Shown: positions 39,245 through 51,464, numbered from the stretch's first letter. The stretch: 64,000 nucleotides of DNA from Carettochelys insculpta (GCF_033958435.1 NC_134144.1:11216010-11280009), one strand, 5' to 3'. Made by a program: numbers and translations. Notes: generated by a model not told the origin, from the letters alone.

Positions 39245-39746
39245 GGTTGTAAGCTACAAAGTAAGCTCAAGATTCAAACTCAGGCTCAAACCTACCCCCA
39301 TCTTCTCCCCACCTCTAACCTGAATCATATTAATCCAGTCACAGGACTCCATGAGGGTCCATTCCTTATTTCTCTGCAGTACATAGGCAGCCCTAGTTAT
39401 GTTTGGGTGACCAGCCAAAGGACCCAAAGTCCCAGGAGCAAACTTTCTTTGTTCGTTGGACAATCGAGTTTGATGGACAGTCAAGTTTTTCCACACTGCA
39501 CCATGAACCAAGGTCGAGAGTGATCACAGTTCGGGAGGGTACTAGGAAGTCCGAGATATGGTTGGCTGGACTCAAATCTGAGCACTGAAGTATGTAGTTG
39601 GAACCCTGGGTTAGGGTCTGGATTAGAAAATTCTTAAACTTCAGTTGACTATCAATGTAGATGCTCAAGACCTGCGTTCTTTATCCCAGGATCTAATAAC
39701 TTGAGTTCCACCCACCCACGGCTTACATTATAGTGTAGACGTAACC
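39245..39746 (+). mobile_element. Harbinger-like MITE
   Basis: A 502-base element, starting GGTTGTAAGCTACAAAGTAA and ending GCTTACATTATAGTGTAGAC then GTAACC, with TTA on both sides. The 5' terminus is more diverged than the 3' terminus; the matching duplication supports the edges. Confidence 0.55.
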
Positions 39747-39779
39747 TTAGAGATCCTTTTTATTTCTATTAATCTGTGA

Positions 39780-40485
39780 GGGTGTGTCTACACAGAAAAG
39801 TTATTTTGGAATATTGGCTGCTAGTCCAAAATAATTTTGCGAGCAGCTAGAAAGCAAAATTGCTATTTTGAAATAATTTCAACACAACACATGGCTTATT
39901 TCAAATTCTGTAAACCTCATTCTATGAGGAATAGCATCTATTCCAAAATAAATATTTCAGAACATGGGCTGTACACACAGGCTACATCTACACTTATCAA
40001 AAAGTTCAAAATGGCCACGCTAACGGCCAGACCGAAGAATACTAATGAGGCGCTGAAATGCTCATAGGAATAAGAGGATTTCGACGTGGGCAAGGGCCTT
40101 CGAAAAGGACCCCCAGATAGCTGAGCCGTACAGGAGCAAAACGTGGCAATTTCAAAGTGCCACAGCCAGCAGCATGTTACTGAGGCGCTGAATATGCATT
40201 CGTATTAGTATTCCTTGATCTGGCCATTAGCATGGCCATTTTGAAGTTTTTGGTAAGTGTAGACAGAACCACAGGGAATAGGGGATATTTCAAAATAAGC
40301 CATAATCCCTCCAGGGGCTCTAATTCGAAATAGGCTATATTGTGTATGGATGCTCTATTTCAAAATAGCTGACAGCTACCTCCATACAAATTTTGTGTGT
40401 AGATGCGTTATTTCAAAATAAACTACTTTGGAAAAATCTCTTCCAGAACAGCTTATTCTGAAATAATGTTGTTGTGTAGACAGAC
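39780..40485 (+). mobile_element. Harbinger-like MITE, interrupted
   Basis: Starts GGGTGTGTCTACACAG and ends TTGTTGTGTAGACAGAC, with TGA on both sides. The interior is rich in TATTTCAAAATA-type motifs. A second MITE is inserted at 39980-40270. Confidence 0.7.
39980..40270 (+). mobile_element. Harbinger-like MITE nested in another
   Basis: A 291-base element, starting GGCTACATCTACACTTATCA and ending TAAGTGTAGACAGAACC, flanked by ACA, inside the element at 39780-40485. Its interior (AAATGGCCACGCTAACGGCC and inverted GGCCATTAGCATGGCCATTT) closely matches the element at 52660-53001. Confidence 0.75.
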
Positions 40486-41270
40486 TGAAGCACCAATGTG
40501 TAATTTTAATTTCATAGTTCCATTATAACACTACTATTCATCTGATCTGTATTGAAAATTTACCAAGCAACAGAATGGCGAAAAGATACAAGTTTTGTTT
40601 CTCTACAAACATATATTTTTAAAAGTGTGCACTTTTCTACTGCTGAACATTCCACTGCTAGAATAGAATTTTGCATTTTAACAAATGTGTCATGTAGGAG
40701 ATCCCCTTATCAAACTTCACTATGATAAAGAAAGCTTTTCATTTGGAGAAGGGAGGCAAAATTTGACAATTTCCATGAATACCACTAGAAACAGGCAATT
40801 ATTTGCAGCTAAGGAATTTAAAATAATTACATTCAGATTCAATCTAGTAAAAATAAGGAAATGAAAGAAATTGAAAATTAAATCTGGTGCTGTGATCTTA
40901 ACTTATCCCACTGTGCCTAGACATTGCAGCCACATGGTACTGTAAGATCACCAACTGGCCTGATATTCCCCATATGTGCCACAGTATTTTAACACCTGGG
41001 TTGAGTTAAGTGCTCTGACAGTCTAACCTCATTACTTCATGACTTTTATTGTGGGAAGTCTCAACTTTAACATTACTTTTATGTGACTTTTAAATTTAAT
41101 TTCCTTCTTTCATGGTAACTCCACATGCAAAGAAAATGAAAAACTATTTCAACTAGCTTTTGTCGTTCATTCGTACACTGCACTCCAAGCATTCTGGGAG
41201 AATAAAAAAAGCAGGATTGTAATGAAAATGTCTAAATGTTATTCACTGAAGATGAGTACTTGCATTACTG

Positions 41271-41460
41271 TACAGTAAAAGTTCTATTATCCAGCATCCC
41301 TGGGGAAGTGGGGGTGTCAGATAATCAAACGGGCCAGATATTGGAGCCGGGCAGCCGGCCTCAGCTGGGCAACTGTCCCCAGCCAGTCAGCCTCCTGCAG
41401 CATGCCAGTTCACTCAATCATCTGGTTATCAGGGTGCTGGATAACAGAGCTTCTCCTGTA
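41271..41460 (+). mobile_element. Tigger-like MITE, family 2
   Basis: A 190-base element flanked by TA, starting TACAGTAAAAGTTCTATTAT with CCAGCA following, and ending GCTGGATAACAGAGCTTCTC then CTGTA. The inverted ends (about 25 bases, several mismatches) are of the Tigger type and differ from family 1. The interior is GC-rich. Confidence 0.7.
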
Positions 41461-41914
41461 ATAGCAATACTATCCTCAAAGAAAATACCTGACAAGGTGA
41501 ATGTCCAACATTCCTGCTAAAAGTGCCCTTTCATTAAACAGAAAAAATGGCTTCTCCTGCTATTTCTTGCATTTTTCTGAATTATGAATTTGTACACTGG
41601 GCCTCTTTTGATTAAACAACAGGACCAAGTAGTTAAACCATTCTTGTATTTTACAGAGACACCAGTACTATACTGCCAAGTGTCATTAGAATTTTTCAAG
41701 ACAACTGAGTAAACAATCAGCCTGTCTGTCAAAAAATAGCTTGCTGTAAGCCATGCTCCACAGCATTTGTAAACAAGAATATTAACATGCACAGAAAGTA
41801 GGCCAAGGAGCTCTGCTGGTTTTTCAGCGAGTTCTTTTCAAGATGAATCCTTGCAGTTAGAATTCAGCATCACAAATATTGCAGGAGTAATAAAATTAGT
41901 GATATTTTGTGATT

Positions 41915-42105
41915 TTATTGGGCCTTCCACCTGAGATCTCAGAGTGCTTTAGAAGGATTAGCAAATTAAGCCTCACTATGCCTCTATTACATAAGGAAGC
42001 ATTTACCTATATTTCAGGGATGGGGAAGCAGAGTGCATTGCTCAAGTTAAAACAGGAAGTCTTTGACAGCACAAATGACAGAACTCAGAGCTCCTAACTT
42101 CTAAT
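41915..42105 (-). repeat. MIR-type SINE fragment
   Basis: Reverse orientation: GAGATCTCAGAGTGCTTTAG, AGGGATGGGGAAGCAGAGTG, TGCTCAAGTTAAAACAGGAA and CAGAGCTCCTAACTTCTAA on the plus strand are the MIR landmarks read backwards. Confidence 0.6.
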
Positions 42106-42664
42106 CCCTCCTCCTGAAATAAGGTAATGACATTTTTTTTCAAGCAGCAGATGGTCGGCCTGCTTTTCAATTTGGCACCTAAAATACCCCAGTTGAATTG
42201 GAGGCTATCTAGAGTCTCAGATCCTGCTAAGAAAATAGTCACACACAATACATTACCTTAAAAGGAAAAAAAAACACATTTTTTCTTCCCCACTTCAACA
42301 TTCTGAAAATCAATAAGTTAAGAAACATTTCTCTTTATGGTTAGACTGTGACCTTTTTAAAGTTTATAATTACAATTGGCCTAATACCAGAAGCAGACAT
42401 TTTACTGTAAAGTGATGCCATTTAATGACACTAGCAATTTTCCATCCCTGTCACAGGGGTCTCATACTGCCAGCACTACAAATTAGCTCTTTGGCAGAGA
42501 CCTGCTATGCCAAATTTCAGTCTAGAGAAAAAATTTAACATCTGAGTTACACAAGCTGGAAAATAGGGAGTTAAAATGTAAATGCTGACACACTCACCCA
42601 TAGTACATCAATATGAACTTGCCACTATGGTAGGTAATCTTGTATCATCTCCATAAACTATGTT

Positions 42665-42712
42665 AAATTAGCTCTCTCTCTCTCTCCTCCCAGATATGTG
42701 TATATATATATA
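42665..42712 (+). repeat. (CT)n and (TA)n simple repeats
   Basis: A short CT tract and, 10 bases later, a GTGTATATATATAT tract, directly before the GC-rich block at 42755. Confidence 0.85.
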
Positions 42713-42754
42713 AAAATCCTCACCAGTGACAGAATGATGGTCTTCACGTCAATC

Positions 42755-43150
42755 TGCTGCCCAAGGGGTGGGGCCAGGACAAGGGCCAGGACCAGGGCAT
42801 GGGGGGAAGGTCCCAGGAAGGTGCATGACTCCCTGACCAAGACCAGCCCTGCAACCTCCCTGAAAAGGCCTGGGTGGGATGAACAGCTCCCCATGTTCCC
42901 AGCTCTTCATCCAGCCCACAGCCAGATGTGGTTTAGCTCTACCTGCACACCTTACTGCCCCAATGGAGCCACGCACAGCAATCTCTCCCAAACCTTCCTG
43001 GGTGGCAGACAGACCAGGGCTGGGAGAAGGGCTGGAGGGGGTTGGGGAGGGGAACAGGGGTCAAGGAGTGGGGAGAAAGCTCTGGGAAGCCTGGATCTAG
43101 CCACACAGCTCCCTTACTGCCCATCCAAGAAGAGAGGAAGTGGTTGGCAA
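42755..43150. other. GC-rich block, unidentified
   Basis: About 400 bases much richer in GC than their surroundings, with imperfect GGCCAGGACAAGGGCCAGGA-type repetition. CpG is not frequent, so it is not a CpG island promoter. Several overlapping frames in both strands are open because of composition. It is probably the interior of an old GC-rich transposon like those at 20064 and 49147, but no ends are found. Confidence 0.4.
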
Positions 43151-43685
43151 GCGTATCAAGCAGAGAACACAGCTCCCTAGTTTACAATACTCTTACCATG
43201 CAAAAGTAAAGCTCCTGGGATAGTATAGCTTTTGTATGTGCTAAAGAACATCATCTGAAAGGTGACTTGGGAAAAAAAGAACTGACCAATAAGTCATTTT
43301 GACTTTTTTGTGTCTGGTCTGCTATTTAGCAACAAGGGGTCAGGGAGAGAAATCCAAATAGACCAAAATTAAAAAAAAAATTTCACAAGAAAGATAATCA
43401 TCTTAACTAGAGATCATGTTACCATGTTTTCATTCAGGAAAAGGAAACTCAAAGACTCTTGAAAGTGCCAACATAATGAATATATAAGTATTTTTTCCCT
43501 CTAAATTTACACACAGAACAACAGATGTCAGTGAAGAAAGACCATATTGGGCTTGGTTATCTTCTGTTAAAAAAACAGTTTTAGCTCCCCTTCATGCTTT
43601 CACAGTAGATATACTTCAAGAGAAATAAACACAGCTGATGCCTTTTTCATTAACTTGCTTCTCTGAAATATGGAAAACATCTTAC

Positions 43686-43772
43686 CTTCCACTCAGAGAT
43701 GAAAAGAAGGGTACTACATGTATCCCCAGAGGGCCACCTTCCCCAGAAATCTCCACTGTTCTTGTAATACCA
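43686..43772 (-). CDS. PARD3B: PARD3B coding exon b (start of PDZ1)
   Basis: An 87-base exon between a TTTCTTAG acceptor and a GTAAGG donor. It supplies the first strands of PDZ1: ITRTVEISGEGG, then PLGIHVVPFFSSLSG. The PLGI sequence sits where the carboxylate-binding GLGF loop lies in a classical PDZ domain; PAR-3 family PDZ1 domains carry this variant. It enters with two bases pending and leaves with two pending (AG), matching both neighbours. PDZ1 in PAR-3 proteins takes part in binding polarity and junction partners at apical cell contacts; that is family knowledge, not visible here. Confidence 0.93.
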
Positions 43773-44004
43773 CTAAGAAAGAAGGAGCAAAAACATATGA
43801 AGTTGTACTAAGGACCACATGAGAAATGTATAGAGAAAACACATTAAGACAGACAAGAAAGGCAGACAAGGGAATTTAGGTGCAAAACAATGTACATAAA
43901 AGATGTTGCAACTGGAAATAGTTGAAATAACATCTTTGACTTTGTGGATGAGAATGTGTTTTGAATTAGAACAGAAGGCGTTATAGTAGCAGTCATTTAC
44001 TTAA

Positions 44005-44165
44005 GGGCTTGTCTACATAGGAAAATTGACTGGACAGCTATTACAGAATGAGCTATTGTTCCCCAGGTGAATACTATTCTGGGATAAAAAATGTTTTACT
44101 GGAAAATAGGTATTGCTCCAGAATAAACCAACTCATTCCAGAACTATTCCAGAATAGCTGTGACC
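44005..44165 (+). mobile_element. Harbinger-like MITE, 5' part
   Basis: Begins after TAA with GGGCTTGTCTACATAGG and continues with repeated CCAGAATA/TTCTGG-type motifs. No 3' terminus is recognised; the right edge is approximate. Confidence 0.45.
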
Positions 44166-44469
44166 ATGCTAACTCTTTAATCAATTTTCTTATGCAGACA
44201 ATCCCTAAATATGCAGACCATATTTTAAGGATCTCTAATCAAAACAACAGGAAAAACAATCAACATGTAATCACAACAATGTGGCCCACACACTGGGCTC
44301 TCAATTACATGCAAGCAACCCTCCTGATTTAAAGAGGCAGAGTGACAGCATCTGAAAAAAACAACAATTTGGCCCATTTTAATGAGAAATAATTTTTTTG
44401 TGAAAATTTCTGAGATCTCCTATGATGGTCCAAATATGGGACATAACACCTCCTTGCTAGCTGCTACAA

Positions 44470-44794
44470 CAGGGGTCAGCAGCCCACAGCACAGGTGCCA
44501 AGAGTAGCATGCAAACCGATTTACATCAGCATGTCAGGCAGGAGCTCAGCCCTGCCCCTCTTTCCTCATGCAGCCAGGAGCTTGCTCAAAGCCACGTCAC
44601 CTGTGTTTTAATAAAAGACCAGCTAATGCTACCAACCACCACCTAAACAGTAAAGCTCTGCATCTTAATTTATTTATTAATGAAGCTGTTGTAAGACTAT
44701 TAGTGACTTTAAAAAATATCACCAGCACTCGGAAAATACATAGAGGTCAAAAGGTCAAATTTCAGCACTCCACCTAGGAAAGGTTGCTGGCCTG
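44470..44794 (+). mobile_element. hAT-like (Charlie-type) element
   Basis: Ends CAGGGGTCAGCAGCC and GGTTGCTGGCCTG are inverted. The flanks TGCTACAA and TGCTAGAG are a plausible mutated 8-base duplication. The AT-rich interior shows no open frame of note. Confidence 0.55.
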
Positions 44795-45010
44795 TGCTAG
44801 AGACTGTGCTAATAATATTTTGCTGCTTCCTGGCTCAGAATTTTTTGAAACAGAGTAGGCACTGAAATGTAAATTATATATCAGAAGTGGCTAATATGGA
44901 AAAAGAAGCCATTTGGTTGGATTGACATGTTCTCAGGACAAATAATCAGGCTGAAAAAATTTCCTGCTCTCTTTTTCAGTCTGATTTTTAAATCCTTATG
45001 CCATCTAGAG

Positions 45011-45291
45011 CATTGTTTCTTAAACTATGTTCCGTGGAGCACTGGTGTTCCATGAACAACTTGCAGGTGTTCCGCGAGCATCTGACACCTTTGTTGATAC
45101 CATACACTGATGGCATATATTTTCGGTGATTGAAGCCAGATACATTAAGTTTTTCATTGCTGTGATACTCGATTAAATTCCTTCATTTTATTTTTGCTGT
45201 GTATGTTGCTTTTTGGTTTTTTTGGTATGACAATTTTTTAAAGAAAATTTTCATAGGTCTTCTGTGGTCTGAAAAAGTTAAAGAAACACCG
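45011..45291 (+). mobile_element. hAT-like MITE
   Basis: A 281-base element, starting CATTGTTTCTTAAACTATG and ending AAAGTTAAAGAAACACCG, with flanks ATCTAGAG and ATCTAGAA forming an 8-base duplication with one difference. Confidence 0.7.
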
Positions 45292-46646
45292 ATCTAGAAA
45301 GTTAGAACCTCCAAAAACAGCATGTAAAAGAGCAGAAGGGAATGCAAACCAGCTAATAAACGTGTGGTGGATATTCCTTCAATATCAAACAGACCCAAAT
45401 ATAATCAGACTACTTTAACCAATGGTTGTTAATTCCTGTTCAGAGAAAGTATGAAGCTAAACTAGGGAGACCACATCACATATTGCCCAGAGTGATTCAT
45501 CTACCTTTTTTAACCAGGAAGAGGATACTGGTTGCAAGTGAGTGCTGACTGATTTAGACATTTCTTTTAGCTTAATAAAGTAAATTTCCTGGTTAAAATT
45601 CTTTATTCAATTGCATAATGATGACTTGGAAGCAACTTGCCTTACAAATCAGACTGGTTTGCTAATGATGCTGTGGAAAAGAAAAGCTAATTAATGTATT
45701 CCTGTCCCATGATCTTTTGGAACATTGTTTTTCCAATACTGATACTGCTAAAATATGTTGCTTTAAAAAATGTATATACTCCAAAAATGGAATAAAGTGC
45801 ATTGAAAATCAATAATGCCAAAATAAATGTCTCCTATGAACTAATTTATCTGATGTGGAATTCTATGCCTATAGCAGTCACAGGCAATAGACAAATGTCT
45901 GCTTTATTTTGCTACATATTGTCCTTTCTTATCTCACCTTCATGATTTACAAGGGGGGGGATGAACCCCGTCAAAGTATTAGTACAAGTTCACATAGGAC
46001 TTCTAGACTAAATTTAATTGATTAATTTGCTCTTAAAAATTAAGGTCTGATCAGAACTACTGTCAAAAACTCAGACAAAAATCTTGTGAGAGAAAAGGAT
46101 TTTTTTTCAATTCCATTCACACTTCCATCTATTTCCTGCTTTCAGACAGAAATGGGAGCATCAAAATACAATGAGGTTACCTTTATAATACTGTAGACCT
46201 GTTCAGAACAGAAAAACCCCAAGAAACTAAGTAGATAATTCTTAAAGACCCAACAAACATGACCACAGGAAGTGGATTTACTGTTTGATTTGTACAGGGA
46301 AATTAGCAAGAATAACAGCTGTCCCCGAGTAACTTCTTTGGGGTAGGACTTGTTTTCCTATTCCTTCTATGTATTATAGAGGAATATTCTGAGGGCAATC
46401 AAGACAGAAAGGTTCTTTGTTGCCTTAAATTATTTTAAGTCAAAAGTTAGGCTCCAGGCCAATGGAAATATACAAATTTATTTTTAAGTTTAATAAAACC
46501 AAATGAGCAGAAATACACGATATTTAAAACAGGAGATGGACAATTTATATATTAATGTCACTATTCTGACTATTTTGCAAACACATAAGAGAAATCAATT
46601 TTTACTCCCAGACATTTTGGTTAAGAGAAAGCTAAAGATGAGAAAA

Positions 46647-46890
46647 TACAGTACAAGCTGTAGTATATGGCATCCGCAGGGAACTCGGGATACAAGGTAA
46701 TAAAATGTGCTGGTTATCTGAGCTGTGGCCAGCAGTGGCCCAAGCTCTGCCTCCCTCTCCCCAACCTCTGGTAGGGCAGCAGCAGCTGGCCCTATAAGAG
46801 GAACCAGCCCAACAACTGGCGCCCCCCCCAGTTGCCAGTTAACTGAATGTGCCAGTTAGCCAAGTGCCAGATAATACGGCCTTTACCATA
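46647..46890 (+). mobile_element. Tigger-like MITE, family 2
   Basis: A second, more decayed copy of family 2. It starts TACAGTACAAGCTGTAGTAT and ends GCCAGATAATACGGCCTTTA then CCATA; the reverse complement of the end resembles the start. The interior is GC-rich and ends with repeated GCCAGTTA units. Confidence 0.55.
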
Positions 46891-47094
46891 CTGCCTTCTA
46901 GAACAACATTAATAGCCTGTAAGGACCAAATTCTACTTTTTGTTAGATATGTGAAAATGCAGAAATGCAGGGTGCGAGCAAAAAACATTTCTTTAAAATT
47001 CTGAAGAGCAGATAATTGTGAAAGCTGGCAACCTCCCATGAAATCTCACCTTTTGTGTGTTTTTACCCTCTACTATACAGATTTAAATGGGGAG

Positions 47095-47520
47095 ACCAAC
47101 ATTTCTCAAACTGGGAGTCTTGACCCAAAGAGAGTTACAGAAGGATCACAAAGCTATTTTAGGGAGATTGCAGTATTGCCATCTTTACTTCTAAGCTGCC
47201 TTCAGAGCTGGGCAATTGGAGAGTCATCGTTGTAACGTTGGCCAGCCTATATGAAGCAGCACTACAGAAATAAAGATGGTAATACCATACCTATGTCTGA
47301 GCTGGGTGACCAGCGAATGGCAGCTGCTGTCTAAGGGCCCAGCCCTGAAATCAGCTACTGCTAGCAGCGTCATTGCCTCTGTGTTGCTGCTGGTAGTAGT
47401 TGTGCCTTGAGGGCTTAAATCTCCACAAACAGCTTCAACTCTCCGGCTGCCCTGCTCTGAAGGGAGTGCTGCTGCCACACCCCTCCACACACAGCTACTT
47501 TATGGGTCAGGACCCTACAA
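47095..47520 (+). mobile_element. Possible hAT-like fragment
   Basis: Starts near CATTTCTCAAACTGGGAGTC with TTGACCC, resembling termini of hAT nonautonomous elements, and contains TGGGTCAGGACCCTAC near the end. No duplication is identified. Edges and class are uncertain. Confidence 0.3.
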
Positions 47521-48724
47521 TTCCAACAGCATGGAATTTCAGATTTAAATATCTAGAATCATGAAATTTACCATTTTGAAAACGCTATGACTGTGAACGT
47601 AACCAAAATGGACCATAATTTTGGTAAGGCCCTACCTATATACATGTTCACCCTGTTTCCACAGTCTGGAGCAGCTAGCTGCCGCTTTAGACTGCCCCTT
47701 AGAGTATATGAATTACAACAATGTACTGTTTCACATCCCCAGCTGGCTCATGCTGGATAGAAGGGATCTTTGGGTGCTTAACAGCCTTCAGATTCAAGTT
47801 CCTGACTGAAAAGAGAACATAATTTTGTCAATAGGCAGTGCAGCAGCTGATACAGAGAGAATTAAAAAATGCAATAGATGTCTCTCTACACCTGCAGATA
47901 ATGTCGTAACACTTGCTGAATAACCTGAGGGAAGGTGGAGAGCGGTAGTTAGAAAATTTTGCTGAAATAGCTTTTGCAGCTTATGACCACATGGATGAGC
48001 CCCAAATTTCGGGCCTCAAATTAATGAATTCCACAGGCACAGTTACATAGAGTAGACTGTGGGGGCTCAGAGCAATTATAAGCTCTGCTGACAATGTGCT
48101 CACAGGCCTTATAAATTCTTGATAACTCACGTCTAAAAATTCAGAGGGGAAAAAAAAAGTTTTCCCACAACCAAAACCGCAGGAGAGGGATCCAGAGATG
48201 AGGCTATTTACAGACTCTGCACCACCCAGTGTACACAAAAAGGTGAAGGCTCTGAAAATGGATAAACAGCTCTACCATCACAGCAGAGCCAGGGGGAACA
48301 TACCTTCACAAAGTGTTTGAGATCGACTGGTTTGCCTTGACTATGTTTTAAACACATGCTGCATAGCTATATACATTTTAGACAGTCTGTACATCTGTCT
48401 GAGAGTCCATCCGTCTGAGAGTCTCTTTGCTCTCTGAGACCATCTTCCTAAACGACAAGCATTAGGACCACCATATTTGGTACACAGCTTCCTCTCAGAA
48501 TGTAAAGCAAGGTCAGGTTTGGCTGTGTCAGGAAAACAGGAAGTGTCTGGAATGGGATTGTTTTCCATAACACAGAAAGGGAGGGGGCTGCTAGGAAGGA
48601 CAGCAATGCTCCACAGTGACTACTGGGGTCAGAAAGCATGAGGGACAATTATACTGCAGACACATTGGGGCGGAGGGGGTAGCTGAATGAGGAAGAGGTA
48701 GTCTACATTCTACATTATTAGTCA

Positions 48725-49040
48725 TGGATAAATAGTGCCTGTCCTGGCTGGGGGCCAGGAAACCTGCCTCTGTGTCCCCCTTCGGAACCACAGTCCCCCA
48801 GCCTCAGATGAGCTATAAGCAGGAACCAGACAGTGCAGTCCCAGCCCCACAGAAGAAGCTACCAGCTGGGCAACATGGCCCCAGGAAACCCATGGAGCTA
48901 CTGTTGCCAGAGCACAGCTGTCCTTGCCATCACTGGTGGTGTCCCCATGAGTCCCCCTCAGACCTCCCAGCCCATAGCCCTGACTACTGCACCTCCTACC
49001 CTCTGCCCTGAGACCCCACACAAGGACCCAAGCAACTCCA
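48725..49040. other. GC-rich block, unidentified
   Basis: A block of about 315 bases, rich in C, with CCCCAG and GGCCCCAGG motifs. No termini, duplication or coding signal are seen. It ends about 100 bases before the hAT-like element at 49147. Confidence 0.35.
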
Positions 49041-49146
49041 ACTACACTCTCTAGTATGTTTATAACTGAAAGAGCAGGTCTGATCCAATAAAGTCAAAAC
49101 TGAGTCTACCTTGCAGCTACGAATGGGAACTTCAGAGCATTTAGTT

Positions 49147-49943
49147 CAGTGATTGGCAACCTAAGGCCCATAGATCCCATGCAGCCTACCGGGTCTACAC
49201 CTGCAACCAAACAGGCTGCTTGTCTGCCCTCATTCCCCGTGTGCCTCTCGTGCACTAGGGCACCGGAGTCCTGCAATTCCTACACTTCCTGCAACCTCCG
49301 AGCTCTTTCAGAGCGCCAGGAGTAACCCTCCCAGAACTGGAACACTGCAAATCAGCTGTTTGAGGCTGTTCCAACTCTAGGAGAGGAAGGAGCAGGGACA
49401 GAGTGAGACTCAGCGGACGGGCTGCACTCTGAAAATGCTAGGACAATAAGAGAGGAACAGAGTGCAGGACTCCAGTGCACCATTGTTCTAGAGGTACACA
49501 GAGGAGAGGGTCCAAGAGAGGTTGCTCTGCATGTCACAGGTAGGCCCACTGATGGGGGGAGGCAAAGGGGGCAACTGCCCTAAGGCCTAGCAATTCCAAG
49601 GGGCCCAGAGCTCCTGGTTGTCACCATGACTACTACAGGCACAGCAGCAACTGGAGCCCTGGGACTCTTTAACTTGCTGCTAGAGCATTGACGCAGTGCT
49701 CCATGTGGCTTTGAGGGCTAGGGGTTGGGGCTGCTGCAGTCTGTGTGACACTGAGGGCTGGCTGGCCTCACCCATCCACCAGAAGCCCACCCCTTCTAGA
49801 ACCCCCACCCCCAAGCACACCATTCTCAGAGCCCTGTGGGGCCTGTTGGCCCTGATAGCCACAGGGGAAATCCCAGTGGGCCACAAGTTGCTGGTGCCCA
49901 CTGAGATATGGCCTGCTCATCTGTTCATGGTTGCCCATCACTG
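49147..49943 (+). mobile_element. hAT-like element
   Basis: A 797-base element with inverted ends CAGTGATTGGCAACC and GGTTGCCCATCACTG and an 8-base duplication ATTTAGTT/ATTTAGTC (49139-49146 and 49944-49951). The interior is GC-rich; the section after about 49545 looks different in composition and may be a further insertion. Confidence 0.75.
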
Positions 49944-50202
49944 ATTTAGTCCCTACACAAAAAAATGCATGGAATGTGCAGATATATGTTGCCCTTCTAG
50001 GTTCCAGAGCACCAGGTACTACTATGGCCCCCCTTTTCATCTTGAGAGATGGTAGTTAGCAGCAGCTGTGAGGATCTACATGCAGCATTTGAGTCTGCAG
50101 CTTGTCTCATTGTGTATGTGTCCAATATTGGATTTGCAAGGTCAACTGCAATAACTGCATGTAAGTTTATTTCCAAATTCTTGAGCCTGAGAGCCTTCCC
50201 TT

Positions 50203-50728
50203 TTAAAGGCAAAGCTCTTTTGCATGGCTTGCAAATATACTTTCAAAGAATGATGTGCCCTGTCGTAGCAGTCGTCGACAGGTATTTTGATCTGATTTAG
50301 ATTCCCAGAATTTTGAATTGATGTTGAATTTTTTCATGGTGTTTTTGCGTGCATCCTTGAATCTTAGCCTTGGTCTTCCTCTTGTTCTCAACCCACATGA
50401 CAGTTCACTGAAGAGAATATTTTTGTGAACACATTCATCACACATTCTTATCACATGACCAAGCCAAAGTAGTCTTCTGCTGTTGAGGATCGCTATGAGG
50501 CTGGGTATGCCAGCTCTTGACAGGACATCTGCATTTGAAACTTTATCTCGTCAGTTGACATTCATAATTCTGCGGAGGCAGCGAAGATGGAAGCTATTCA
50601 ATTTTTTTCTCCTGGTTTGAGTAGATGGTCCATACCTCAGAAACATATAGCAGGATACTCAATACACATGCCTGGTAGGCCTATTACAATATCAAGACTC
50701 TTGTCCTTACCAAACTTTCAACATAACA

Positions 50729-50730
<2 letters not shown>
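50203..50730 (-). mobile_element. Non-CR1 LINE fragment (ORF2 C-terminus)
   Basis: In the minus direction: LLYVSEVWTIYSNQEKKIE, then FHLRCLRRIMNVN, VLSRAGIPSLIAILNSRRLL, WLGHVIRMCDECVHKNILFS and GLRTRGRPRLRFKDARKN. These are the LLYGSE-W, LRWLGHV-RM and GR-RGRP-LRFKD motifs found C-terminal to reverse transcriptase in some non-LTR elements. At least one frameshift and one stop break it. A (CT)n(CA)n tract lies at its 5' edge. Confidence 0.7.
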
Positions 50731-50769
<39 letters not shown>

Positions 50770-50770
50770 T
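50729..50770 (+). repeat. (CT)n(CA)n compound microsatellite
   Basis: About 24 bases of CT followed by about 18 of CA, next to the LINE fragment at 50203-50730. Confidence 0.95.
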
Positions 50771-51464
50771 CACACTCTCCAGATAAAGTCTCGTAAGATT
50801 CAAAATAAACAAACACTTTTTTAGATGCTTATTTGAATCAAGCCTGCCAGTCTTTCAAGGTTCACCCCTCACTATTAAAATCCTGTTTTGGAAAATTAAA
50901 GTTGGTGCATGTCTCTCTTTACATCTGTTGTTCTAAATCCACTGCAGTGGTCTATATTAAAAGGTAAGTATCTGCCTTACGTTACCACACTGTGGTGGTA
51001 GCGGAGACCACAGTCAGATATATCATGGACCAAAGTTACTATTATAATTCACTCTTTAAATACTTCACTGCTCTAGGCTTATTGATCTCTGACAGAGCCT
51101 TTACAGTGCATCACATTGGTCAGGATGGGTTTACACACACATTGTTAAAAATGCTGATGAATATTGTGTAAAATAAATATAGTGGCTTGCATGCTCAATA
51201 GCTCATTAGAAACACTAAGGGCAAGCTGAAGGCCTAAAGTTAGGTGCTTAAGTTTGCACTCCAATCTTCAGGCTTGCTGTGCACCTACAGTGCCTTTGCA
51301 GTCAAACAACCGGACATTTTTTGTTTTTTACAATTCTATATTAAGAATTAATGTTTTGTGAAATTTAAAATGGGAAAACTAATCTGATGTGACCTTATGC
51401 TAAGGCATTCTAAATTAGCTTTTCAGAAAAAACACAGACAACTGACCTGGACTGTTGTAGGGGA

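Larger units (their letters stand above)
38122..43685 (-). other. PARD3B intron between exons b and c (5.6 kb)
   Basis: Contains MIR fragments (38755-38990 plus, 41915-42105 minus), two adjacent Harbinger-like MITEs (one with a third nested inside), a Tigger-like MITE (41271-41460) and a GC-rich block (42755-43150). The remaining stretches, including 40486-41270 and 42106-42660, show nothing identifiable. Confidence 0.65.

Noticed and set aside
42698..43180. 160-codon plus-strand open frame in a GC-rich block
   Set aside because: Overlapping frames on both strands are open over the same bases, repeats of GGCCAGGAC explain the residues, and there is no splice or start context. Compositional artefact.
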